Positions 14,242-20,071 of a DNA stretch of 31,552 nt are shown one piece after another. The position numbers and the translations under genes were made by a program. The notes under the pieces are model-generated. The model was not told where the DNA came from. It saw nothing but the letters and a program-made list of their open reading frames with translations, and did no database searches. This stretch comes from a virus: the IMG/VR virus record IMGVR_UViG_3300048918_000254, positions 1 through 31,552 of that record. The stretch is one strand, 5' to 3'. The first letter of the stretch is position 1; each line of letters starts with the position of its first letter.

Positions 14242-14553
14242 ATGAGCACACGACTCGAACCCAAGACGCGAGAGACGCAACTATTAAAGGCGGCGATCAT
14301 CCTCGCAAAGCGCATCGGCTATGCGAACATCACGCGCGACGCGATCGCACTCGAGGCGGGCGTCGCGTCCGGGCTCGTCTCGTATCGTCTCGGCAATATG
14401 GCGAGCATCCGCACGGCCGTGATGCGCCAGGCTGTGCGTGACGGCGTAATCGAGATCATCGCGCAAGGGCTCGCCGCCGGTGACGAACAAGCAAAGAAAG
14501 CGCCGCCGGAGATGCGAACTCGAGCGGCGCAATACTTGATGCGCGGGAAATAA
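14242..14553 (+). CDS. Mini TetR-type transcription regulator
   Basis: 103 aa. The N-terminal ~65 residues are a TetR-type DNA-binding domain: LLKAAIILAKRIGYANIT (14-31), helix-turn-helix TRDAIALEAG-VASG-LVSYRLG (31-51), then an ASIRTAVMRQAV helix. TetR proteins are usually about 190-220 aa; here only about 40 residues follow, so the ligand-binding and most dimerisation helices are absent. TetR-type domains bind palindromes as dimers, and this protein has an own promoter carrying a variant of the palindromic operator that is repeated across the window, making it the best candidate regulator. An ACGGAAAT Shine-Dalgarno precedes the ATG; the gene is followed by a strong terminator. Confidence 0.75.
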   Translation: MSTRLEPKTRETQLLKAAIILAKRIGYANITRDAIALEAGVASGLVSYRLGNMASIRTAVMRQAVRDGVIEIIAQGLAAGDEQAKKAPPEMRTRAAQYLMRGK

Positions 14554-14555
14554 CT

Positions 14556-14580
14556 AAGGGGCTCCGCGGAGCCCCTTTTC
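14556..14580. terminator. Bidirectional intrinsic terminator between converging genes
   Basis: An almost uninterrupted inverted repeat (14556-14577; arms AAGGGGCTCC and GGAGCCCCTT around GC) is followed by TTTTC. It ends the rightward regulator transcript; its left-hand AA bases give only a weak U-run for the leftward transcript from 14781. Confidence 0.8.
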
Positions 14581-14781
14581 TTATCTGCGTGTTTCGTGTC
14601 GCTGTCGGATGTGATCGAGATATGCGAGCACGGCGTCGGTAACATCCCATCCGCTCGCCAGTGCGGGAATTTGCCGGAGCTCGTTCTGGAACCGCACGTT
14701 ATTGGCGGATGCGATAAAGCCGAGCGACTCGGCAATTTCCTCGCGCGAGTCGTGATTAGTCTGTTCGAGTAAATTGCGCAT
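14581..14781 (-). CDS. Small hypothetical protein
   Basis: 66 aa, helical and charged (MRNLLEQTNHDSREEIAESLG...). Two likely helices around NNVRFQNELRQ and VTDAVLAYLDHIRQRHE. The ATG overlaps the upstream stop (TAATG). It begins MRNLL like the 74-aa gene at 7929, but the similarity stops there. Last gene of the leftward secreted-protein operon. Function unknown. Confidence 0.6.
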   Translation of the reverse strand: MRNLLEQTNHDSREEIAESLGFIASANNVRFQNELRQIPALASGWDVTDAVLAYLDHIRQRHETRR

Positions 14782-15299
14782 TACTGGATCCGCGTCGATG
14801 CCGGTTGCGTATCCGTGCGAGATTGCATCTCGGCGGGCTTACGTGAGCATTCCAAGCCGGCATCTTGCATCGCTTCGTACACGGCGGGGCTCACCTGGCA
14901 GCGCACATTGATCGCGGCGCGTTGCAACTTAACGCGGATCGCCTCGTCGCTCGTAACAGTCGACTGGCGCGTCAATTCTGCGGCCGCTACCTCGAGCACG
15001 CACGATGCGCTATCTTTCGACGCTCCGCCGACGATCGAAAAGCCCGCAACGGCCATTCCCGCCTGCGCCGTGCTCGAGCAATTCATTTGGCTAAACGATG
15101 ACGCGTAAGCGCCCAAAACCGGAGCACTAACGTTTCGAACCGTCGACGTGGTATCAGCGGGAGATTGTGAAAACTGGATGGACCCTTGCGCCGTGCTCGT
15201 TGCTGCGCTTTGTTGCGTTGCCGTGGCCGACGTCGATTGCGCTTTTGCATGGGAGACGGCGCCGAGCGCGATGAGTGCTGCGATGATTGTTTTTGTCAT
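14781..15299 (-). CDS. Secreted phage protein with Cys-containing repeat-like core
   Basis: 172 aa. Signal peptide MTKTIIAALIALGAVSHAKA (residues 1-20, cleavage predicted after AKA). The mature part has a Ser/Thr/Gln-rich start, then VRNVSAPVLGAYASSFSQMNC, then GMAVAGFSIVGGASKDSASC and a helical Cys-containing end. This core (C..S..G..VAG.SIVGG...D..C) is a recognisable pattern of widespread phage proteins of unknown role, often found near lysis or tail genes. The chosen ATG (15299) has a GGA Shine-Dalgarno; a longer frame to 15338 lacks support. Likely periplasmic. Confidence 0.65.
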   Translation of the reverse strand: MTKTIIAALIALGAVSHAKAQSTSATATQQSAATSTAQGSIQFSQSPADTTSTVRNVSAPVLGAYASSFSQMNCSSTAQAGMAVAGFSIVGGASKDSASCVLEVAAAELTRQSTVTSDEAIRVKLQRAAINVRCQVSPAVYEAMQDAGLECSRKPAEMQSRTDTQPASTRIQ

Positions 15300-15327
15300 T
15301 TTGATAATCCAATGGCCGAAGGATTGA

Positions 15328-15347
15328 GGGGCGCTCATTGGCGCCCC
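15328..15347. other. GC-rich hairpin between two leftward genes
   Basis: GGGGCGC (15328-15334), 6-nt loop, GCGCCCC (15341-15347). The T-run lies on the right side (GTATTTTT), so as an intrinsic terminator it would stop rightward, not leftward, RNA. No rightward gene ends here. It may limit antisense transcription or act as an RNA-processing/stability hairpin. Confidence 0.5.
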
Positions 15348-15353
15348 GTATTT

Positions 15354-15749
15354 TTAGTAAGCGAACGAGCCGTTCACGTAGTTGTAACCCGATGCGCTGT
15401 AATCGACGCCGGCGCCCGCCTTCGTCTCGCCGTAACCGCCGTTGCTCACCGTGCCGTACGAATTGGTGACGGTGTTCGATCCGCCGATCGCGCCGGATCC
15501 CGACACGCCTGCAGCGAACGAAGGTGCAACGCCGATCGCGCCACCCGTAGCGCCTGCAGCGTAGCCCGCGGCCGCGCTGTTCGATTCCTGATGCGAGTAC
15601 CCGCCGTTGCCGTTCACGCCACTCGACGCCATGCTACCGCCGGAGAGCGAGACGCTCGAACCGAACCCGGCGCCGGCCGCGAACGTGGTTGCCTGTGCTG
15701 CGGATGCGGCGACGAACAGTGCGACGGCGGCGAAGATTGCTTTTTTCAT
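15354..15749 (-). CDS. Secreted Gly/Ser/Ala-rich protein
   Basis: 131 aa. Signal peptide MKKAIFAAVALFVAASAAQA (1-20), then a low-complexity mature part rich in Gly, Ser, Ala, Asn and Tyr (GSGAIGGSNTVTN, GYSHQESNSAAAGYAAGATGG). No Cys in the mature chain and no clear motif. It is driven by promoter P6; Shine-Dalgarno AGGAA. Probably exported; role unknown (surface-associated, adhesive or structural). No hit can be claimed. Confidence 0.65.
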   Translation of the reverse strand: MKKAIFAAVALFVAASAAQATTFAAGAGFGSSVSLSGGSMASSGVNGNGGYSHQESNSAAAGYAAGATGGAIGVAPSFAAGVSGSGAIGGSNTVTNSYGTVSNGGYGETKAGAGVDYSASGYNYVNGSFAY

Positions 15750-15802
15750 TTTGAGGATTCCTAAGGGTTATTCGGTGAACCCGCACCGGAACGGTATGAC
15801 AA

Positions 15803-15831
15803 ATACTAGGGGTTGCTGACGGAGCCGTCAA
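15803..15831 (-). promoter_or_regulatory. Palindromic operator-promoter P6 (leftward)
   Basis: CTGACGGAGCCGTCAA (15816-15831), perfect except the first base. Leftward -35 TTGACG (15826-15831), 17-bp spacer, -10 TAGTAT (15803-15808). Controls the secreted-protein genes from 15749 leftward. Confidence 0.8.
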
Positions 15832-15834
15832 CTA

Positions 15835-16110
15835 CTATTTGATAGGACTAAACACACCAACGGCGTACTTGTGCGAGCGATAGTTGAGATCCGTCGCGAT
15901 AACCCAGGGGGCGGAGATCGCGTAACATCCTGTGTTCACCGGCTCGCCGTTCGCATCCGTCACGTAATAAAAGTACGATTGCGATTTCCCGCATTGGGAA
16001 TCGGTGAGGATGATATTTCCACCAGTCACGGTCGTGGCGTACCAGGTATCTTTGGCTTGCGTGGATGCGGCGCACACGAGGAGCGCGGCGGCGATGAGGA
16101 ATTTACGCAT
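15835..16110 (-). CDS. Small secreted protein with two Cys
   Basis: 91 aa. Signal peptide MRKFLIAAALLVCAASTQA (1-19), mature part with aromatic/beta segments (DTWYATTVTGGNIILTDSQC, YFYYVTDANGEPVNTGCYAI). Two cysteines about 22 residues apart could form a disulphide in the periplasm. The ATG overlaps the upstream stop (TAATG). Function unknown; possible exclusion or surface-modifying protein. Unrecognised. Confidence 0.65.
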   Translation of the reverse strand: MRKFLIAAALLVCAASTQAKDTWYATTVTGGNIILTDSQCGKSQSYFYYVTDANGEPVNTGCYAISAPWVIATDLNYRSHKYAVGVFSPIK

Positions 16111-16334
16111 TACAGTCTCCGCGGTTGCAGGTTGATAATCCGCGCGATCACGTGCGCAGTGTCGATCGCGAGCATTGCCTTTGCGCCCGGCTCCGTGAGA
16201 TTCGCCTCCTCGTCGCGGATATAACCGCCGGCGATCCACGGCACTTGATTCGCGTTGAGGTTATACGCGTAACGCTTTTTAGCTGCAGTTGCGTCGACGA
16301 TCGCTGCGATACCGCTTTTGTATTCTTTGGCCAT
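16110..16334 (-). CDS. Small hypothetical protein
   Basis: 74 aa, basic N-terminus (MAKEYKSGIAAIVDATAAKKR), then a WIAGGYIRDEEANLTEPG segment and a C-terminal hydrophobic/charged helix. No signal peptide. Part of the P7 operon. The stop overlaps the next ATG. Function unknown. Confidence 0.55.
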   Translation of the reverse strand: MAKEYKSGIAAIVDATAAKKRYAYNLNANQVPWIAGGYIRDEEANLTEPGAKAMLAIDTAHVIARIINLQPRRL

Positions 16335-16341
16335 TTTATTT

Positions 16342-16668
16342 TTACTCGTTCCAGGTTACTTCGGCGCACGCAATGCGCTCGCCGCGCTTGTATCCGATAA
16401 CGGCATTCTCCGCGCCGTCTTTAGTATCAAACCAGTTCGCGATACCTCCGTTATAAAGATTGACGTACACGGTGCGAACGATCGGTTGCATACGCACGAC
16501 GCTCGGATGATTCACATTAACGCGGCCGAATGCGGTATCCCCGACGGGCTCCGTCGCGATGTGTCCGCTACGCAGTACGCCGACAAACGACTCGACGCGC
16601 CATTCCCCATTACTGCAAACTTCAATGATCGCGCCGTTACGAGCGGCATCCAGATTAAACGTTGTCAA
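16342..16668 (-). CDS. Small phage protein (TTG start)
   Basis: 108 aa, unrecognised family of the type FDL..A..G..V......W......., with a C-terminal 'VYVNLYNGG' (about 66-74) and 'RIACAEVTW' (98-106) block that is common in phage proteins of unknown role. The TTG start at 16668 is supported by an AAAGGGGA Shine-Dalgarno a few bases upstream; no ATG is nearby. It overlaps the end of the 58-aa gene upstream by 14 bases. Confidence 0.55.
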   Translation of the reverse strand: MTTFNLDAARNGAIIEVCSNGEWRVESFVGVLRSGHIATEPVGDTAFGRVNVNHPSVVRMQPIVRTVYVNLYNGGIANWFDTKDGAENAVIGYKRGERIACAEVTWNE

Positions 16669-16831
16669 CTCTTTCCCCTTTCAATTTATGACCGAACATA
16701 ACCGCGCTACGTACAGAATTTGCGGTAACTCTTTTAAAACGTGCCGTGATGTGTTGCGATGGAAATATCCAGCACATACCGTCGCTTGCGAATAAACAAG
16801 TAAAGCGTCCGCGGTGATATTTATTCACCAT
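16655..16831 (-). CDS. Small hypothetical protein
   Basis: 58 aa from the ATG at 16831 (MVNKYHRGRFTCLFASDGMC...), basic, with aromatic and Cys residues and no membrane segment. Its start lies 8 bases upstream of the stop of the membrane micro-gene, so they overlap. Function unknown. A longer frame to 16882 lacks support. Confidence 0.5.
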   Translation of the reverse strand: MVNKYHRGRFTCLFASDGMCWIFPSQHITARFKRVTANSVRSAVMFGHKLKGERVDNV

Positions 16832-16958
16832 GACGAATACCGCGATCAAATGAGCGATCGAACGGCCGCACGGGATACGCACGGTCGACGATAAACATTG
16901 TGAGCCAGATTGAGCCGAGAGCTATTACGAGTCCGGCGAGAAGCAATTCGAGTCCCAT
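16821..16958 (-). CDS. 45-aa small membrane protein
   Basis: Minus-strand ORF MGLELLLAGLVIALGSIWLT then MFIVDRAYPVRPFDRSFDRG and IRHGE. One hydrophobic segment (about 3-24) is followed by a basic tail: an N-terminally anchored small protein. Shine-Dalgarno GGGG lies just upstream and it is the first ORF after promoter P7, overlapping the start of the next gene by 11 bases. Too short for routine calling; unrecognised. Confidence 0.5.
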   Translation of the reverse strand: MGLELLLAGLVIALGSIWLTMFIVDRAYPVRPFDRSFDRGIRHGE

Positions 16959-16988
16959 CTCTTACCCCGTTTGATCTTGTATGACCAG

Positions 16989-17017
16989 ATATTAGGGCTT
17001 ATTGACGGAGCCGTCAA
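16989..17017 (-). promoter_or_regulatory. Palindromic operator-promoter P7 (leftward)
   Basis: TTGACGGAGCCGTCAA (17002-17017), perfect arms. Leftward -35 TTGACG (17012-17017), 17-bp spacer, -10 TAATAT (16989-16994). It starts the operon 16958 to 15835, ending just before P6. Confidence 0.82.
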
Positions 17018-17037
17018 GTAGGACAATACAAATTATT

Positions 17038-17538
17038 TTATGCTGCGGCAAATTTAGGCGTCGCGCGCCCGGTGCGGATCCGGACGACGTTACCCGCGGC
17101 GAGGCGCTTCGTGTACGTGGCACACGCGCGCGTGTACTGGCGGCGGCTCACCGTCTCGACAAGTTGCTCAAATACGTGGATCCCGCCATTTATCGCGGCG
17201 AGCTCGCCAGGTTCGACCGTGTACGCGCCGGCCGCCTGGTAGCGCTCGGCGATATCGATCATTGCGTTCTGCGCGTCTCGTATCGCCTGCAGCGCTTGCT
17301 CTTTGTTGCCGGCCGTCTCGCAAAGCACGGCGGCGATATTCATCGCGGTTACGATTTCATCCCATCGGCCGCGCGTGCCGTTACCCGCGCAGAGATCGAT
17401 CGCGGCGATATGAACGCTCGTAAGCACCTCGAGACGCTCCTCACCTTTCATCGGCGCATCCGCATCGTGCAGGAACGTAACGTAATTTTTCGGCTCAATG
17501 CGCTTGTGCGCTTTGCGGGGCTTTTTATTTGTCGGCAT
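17038..17538 (-). CDS. Phage protein of unknown function
   Basis: 166 aa from the ATG at 17538 (MPTNKKPRKAHKRIEPKNY...). Basic N-terminal tail, then an all-helical body (ADAPMKGEERLEVLTSVHIA, ...AMNIAAVLCETAGNK, AIRDAQNAMIDIAERYQAAG, HVFEQLVETVS, ARACATYT-like end). Similar helical proteins occur in many phages of Burkholderiales, with no known role. It overlaps the end of the gene upstream by 14 bases. Confidence 0.6.
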   Translation of the reverse strand: MPTNKKPRKAHKRIEPKNYVTFLHDADAPMKGEERLEVLTSVHIAAIDLCAGNGTRGRWDEIVTAMNIAAVLCETAGNKEQALQAIRDAQNAMIDIAERYQAAGAYTVEPGELAAINGGIHVFEQLVETVSRRQYTRACATYTKRLAAGNVVRIRTGRATPKFAAA

Positions 17539-17929
17539 CTTTCTGTTTCGTTGCGGGAATGGGTGCGGCGTAGACGACGCGCGATACGCTATTTGCGGAA
17601 CGCTCTGCGAAAAGCTCCGGGCACATATCGAGCCATGCAAGCCGTTTCGCGTCCCATACCTGATAAATCGCCTCCTGCCCGCTCACAGTGCGGCGTGCGT
17701 AGAGTGGTGTGCCGACTTCGTAATTGAACGCGGCAACGTCTTTGTTCCAACGAAGCACGCGTTGCACTTCGTCACCTTCGACGAAGGCGACCGGCTGCGC
17801 CTCCTGCCCGCTCACAGTGCGGCGTGCTGCTTGCCAGTAGTGGAAAGCAACGTCAACGCCGGTTTGAATCTTCGGGTTTTCGCGCATCAATTGCTGATAG
17901 TCCGATTCGAATTGTTCTGCATCTGTCAT
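17525..17929 (-). CDS. Phage protein with direct-repeat motif
   Basis: 134 aa. N-terminal 'FESDYQQLMRENPKIQTGVDVAFHYWQAA' is a version of the F-E-x-x-Y...Y-x-x-W-x-A phage motif. A 10-residue peptide ARRTVSGQEA occurs twice, coded by an exact 30-bp direct repeat. The rest resembles fragments of the neighbouring 328-aa protein (xAQPV..., EGDEVQRVLRW). A GGAGAAG Shine-Dalgarno and 4-base overlap with the upstream gene support the start. Function unknown. Confidence 0.6.
   Translation of the reverse strand: MTDAEQFESDYQQLMRENPKIQTGVDVAFHYWQAARRTVSGQEAQPVAFVEGDEVQRVLRWNKDVAAFNYEVGTPLYARRTVSGQEAIYQVWDAKRLAWLDMCPELFAERSANSVSRVVYAAPIPATKQKDADK
17669..17827 (-). repeat. Exact 30-bp direct repeat
   Basis: Positions 17669-17698 and 17798-17827 are identical over 30 bases (CGCCTCCTGCCCGCTCACAG...GTGC). 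They code for the repeated peptide ARRTVSGQEA inside the 134-aa protein. Other short matches in this gene pair (18363-18378 / 18543-18558; 18518-18537 / 18620-18639, one mismatch) indicate a segment that grows by recombination between short repeats. Confidence 0.85.
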
Positions 17930-18912
17930 TTCTTCTCCTTAGCGGCTAGGATTGCGGCGTCGATTTCTTCGACAGTTGACGTGATGCAGTGGTAGTCCAA
18001 AAGCCACAGAAAGCGCGCTTCCAATCGATCGTACTTATCGCATACCTGATCGTGGATAGAGCGTGGCACGTCAGTCAGCGCCGCATCCTTTTCGGCGTCC
18101 GCACGCTTCTGACGCAACGCATCGAGTTCATCAGCGATACGCTTCACGACAGATTTCGGCAACAGACATTCGTCAACCCAACCCTTGGAGGCGTGCTCGC
18201 GTAGCTTCGTCGTATTGATCTGCGCTCCCGCTGTGTCGGCGTCCGCACGCTCAGGCGCATACACAAGTAAATGCTTCCATGCGCGTGGATCAACTTCGGA
18301 AGCCTCACTCCCAAGCCGATCAACTAAATCCATCATTGCGTCGCTGATTGGCTGCGCACGCTCAGGCGTAGGGGCTGCTCTGCGAAGGGCTTGCATCAAA
18401 GAAAACGCCTTCGTCACTTTGCCGCGCAGAAAGTGGACATATCCGGCATCGTCTGCAAACTTATCGCCCGGCATCGCATATGCTTCGTAAATCAGTTTAA
18501 ACGCCTGTTCAAATTCCGGCTGCGCCTCGCGCGGTGCAGGAACAGGCGTAGGGGCTGCGACGCATTTCCCTATAACGTTTTTGCAGGTAGGACACTCTGT
18601 CAAAGTTGCAAAGCACACCGGCTGCGCCTCACGCGGTGCGCACTCGGCTTGCGGGGCATGGCGCTGCGCGAATGCTTTCCCGGCCCTGTAACCCTTCGCA
18701 TACGCTTCGCCCGCCTCACCCTTGCCGCCATCGGCTCGGGCTGACAGTGCGGCTCGGGCCAACCAACCTCTCCATGCGCGCTGCACGTCAAAATCATCGT
18801 AAAACTCGCCGTCGCCCTCAAGAGCGGGCGACAGGTCAAGTTCTCCTGTGCGCATCCACGCCTCGAACCGCTCCCGCTCCGCATCGTCTGCCGCGCGTTT
18901 TTCGTCTGTCAT
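17926..18912 (-). CDS. Low-complexity phage protein, Ea22-like motif
   Basis: 328 aa. The N-terminal segment ERFEAWMRTGELDLSPAL...FDVQRAWRGWLARAAL (about 14-58) follows the F-E-x-W......W-x-x-W-x-A-R pattern of widespread small phage proteins (Ea22-like), function unknown. A repetitive Pro/Ala/Glu linker with several 'PREAQP' copies and a CPTCK motif follows (C110 and C113), then a helical part and a C-terminal coiled-coil-like end with DRLEARFLWLLDYH. The ATG at 18912 has GGGAG upstream. The 5'-end overlaps the stop of the SGNH gene by only a few bases. Probably accessory. Confidence 0.6.
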   Translation of the reverse strand: MTDEKRAADDAERERFEAWMRTGELDLSPALEGDGEFYDDFDVQRAWRGWLARAALSARADGGKGEAGEAYAKGYRAGKAFAQRHAPQAECAPREAQPVCFATLTECPTCKNVIGKCVAAPTPVPAPREAQPEFEQAFKLIYEAYAMPGDKFADDAGYVHFLRGKVTKAFSLMQALRRAAPTPERAQPISDAMMDLVDRLGSEASEVDPRAWKHLLVYAPERADADTAGAQINTTKLREHASKGWVDECLLPKSVVKRIADELDALRQKRADAEKDAALTDVPRSIHDQVCDKYDRLEARFLWLLDYHCITSTVEEIDAAILAAKEKK

Positions 18913-18914
18913 TT

Positions 18915-19757
18915 TCAAAATCTCCCAAGGTTGTAAGTCAATACGCTAGAGAATTCCCGATGCCCCCAAGCGTTAGGGTGCGTACCGTCGTAATCAAACC
19001 AACTGGTAGGGATCGAGCCATTTGCTACCCAAGGCCAAACCGAGTCCTGAATGCTGACTATCATTGCGACATTGTGCGATTGGCCTACGGGAATATGGCA
19101 GCGTTGCGCATTTTTACCAGTCGGAAGCATCGTTTCGAACATGACCGTAACGCTACCGTTTAAGTCCAATTGACGAAGCAACCGATCGTATCCCGCTTGT
19201 ACAGCGACGACGTTTGCGTCGCAAATATAATTATCGTTTACTGCAAATTCGACGATCGCAATATCACACTTGACGCCAGGTTTAGCGAGAAACGCGCCGA
19301 TTCGATCCGCGCCTTGCGCGCTTGATGTACCGGAAACCGCATCGTTAAACATATTGAATTTGCTATTTGGGTATTTAGCCTGATACCACATCAACACTTC
19401 ACCGGCGTACGTCTTACTTATATCCGGCCAACCGTGCTCACCGACAGTAATTGACCCGCCCTCAAAGCAAAGCCCATACGTGCCGCCAATTTTCATTACC
19501 CGATCGAGCTCGGCAAGGTGCGCATACTGAGATCCGACATAAATGCGCCCCGCCTTTGCCATATCCACGCTTATTGCGCAAGCCGTGTCGCTAGGATTGT
19601 TGAGTAGGCAGGTTGTGCCCGCTGTCGCAACTGTCGGAACCCATACAGGTGCAATGACCGATACTTGCGCGGCGATCGCGTCATTTGTACCGGATCCCCC
19701 ACCGCACGCGGCGAGGATGAGGCTTGCGGCGAACGTTGCTATCTTACGGTATGACAT
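18915..19757 (-). CDS. SGNH/GDSL-type esterase lipoprotein
   Basis: 280 aa. Lipoprotein signal: hydrophobic stretch ending LILAAC with Cys at position 18 (predicted lipidation), then a GGGSG linker. SGNH motifs: block I GGSI (S102, variant of GDS), block III FAVNDN (N174), block V DGTHPN (D257, H260). Family role: serine esterase/acetylhydrolase, often on O-acetylated sugars. Attached to the cell envelope, it could alter surface polysaccharide during infection and affect superinfection; this is inference. The block II Gly lies near 143-146 (SGTS). Good AGGA Shine-Dalgarno. It begins an operon with the 328-aa gene and is divergent from the RHH gene. Confidence 0.8.
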   Translation of the reverse strand: MSYRKIATFAASLILAACGGGSGTNDAIAAQVSVIAPVWVPTVATAGTTCLLNNPSDTACAISVDMAKAGRIYVGSQYAHLAELDRVMKIGGTYGLCFEGGSITVGEHGWPDISKTYAGEVLMWYQAKYPNSKFNMFNDAVSGTSSAQGADRIGAFLAKPGVKCDIAIVEFAVNDNYICDANVVAVQAGYDRLLRQLDLNGSVTVMFETMLPTGKNAQRCHIPVGQSHNVAMIVSIQDSVWPWVANGSIPTSWFDYDGTHPNAWGHREFSSVLTYNLGRF

Positions 19758-19767
19758 AATGTAGTCC

Positions 19768-19796
19768 TTTTGTGTGAGGTATCAATATGCTATAGT
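19768..19796 (+). promoter_or_regulatory. Rightward promoter for the RHH/primase operon
   Basis: TTTTGT (19768-19773), 17-bp spacer, extended -10 TGCTATAGT (19788-19796). It lies in the divergent gap between the SGNH gene and the RHH gene and has no TTGACGG palindrome, unlike most other promoters here, so it may be controlled differently, for instance by the RHH protein itself. Confidence 0.5.
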
Positions 19797-19839
19797 GTAT
19801 GCGATGTATTACAAATAATCAACTTAGGAATAGCACCCG

Positions 19840-20028
19840 ATGAGCGACAAGACTGATATGTTTACGTTTCGGCTGCGGCCGGACGAGCGGCGACGAATCA
19901 TCGCGCTACGCGGAATCTTAGAACAGGAATTGGGGCACAGAGTGTCGCTAGGGGACGTCGTACGCGCCGGGATCGAATGCCTCGAGGCGAAGTACGAAAA
20001 GAAAACGCCCGACACGCGGGGAGCATGA
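19840..20028 (+). CDS. Ribbon-helix-helix DNA-binding protein (small)
   Basis: 62 aa. Likely an Arc/CopG-type fold: beta strand MFTFRLRPDERR (about 7-18), helix IIALRGILEQELG (19-31), loop HRVSL, helix GDVVRAGIECLEAK (37-50), then a basic tail. Such proteins bind DNA as dimers and often regulate their own promoter. It precedes the primase-helicase and is probably an early regulator. AGGAA Shine-Dalgarno 9 bases upstream. It is a second candidate, after the TetR-like protein, for the operator regulon. Confidence 0.7.
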   Translation: MSDKTDMFTFRLRPDERRRIIALRGILEQELGHRVSLGDVVRAGIECLEAKYEKKTPDTRGA

Positions 20029-20036
20029 CGGGCGTT
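20004..20036 (+). promoter_or_regulatory. Hairpin at the end of the RHH gene, possible attenuator
   Basis: AACGCCCG (20004-20011) pairs with CGGGCGTT (20029-20036) across a 17-nt loop; the stop codon (20026-20028) is in the loop, and the 3' side is followed by AATTT. It could be a weak terminator before the primase gene or a simple stability hairpin. Confidence 0.35.
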
Positions 20037-20071
20037 AATTTGCAGCAAGGCCAAAGAATACGGAACAAATT

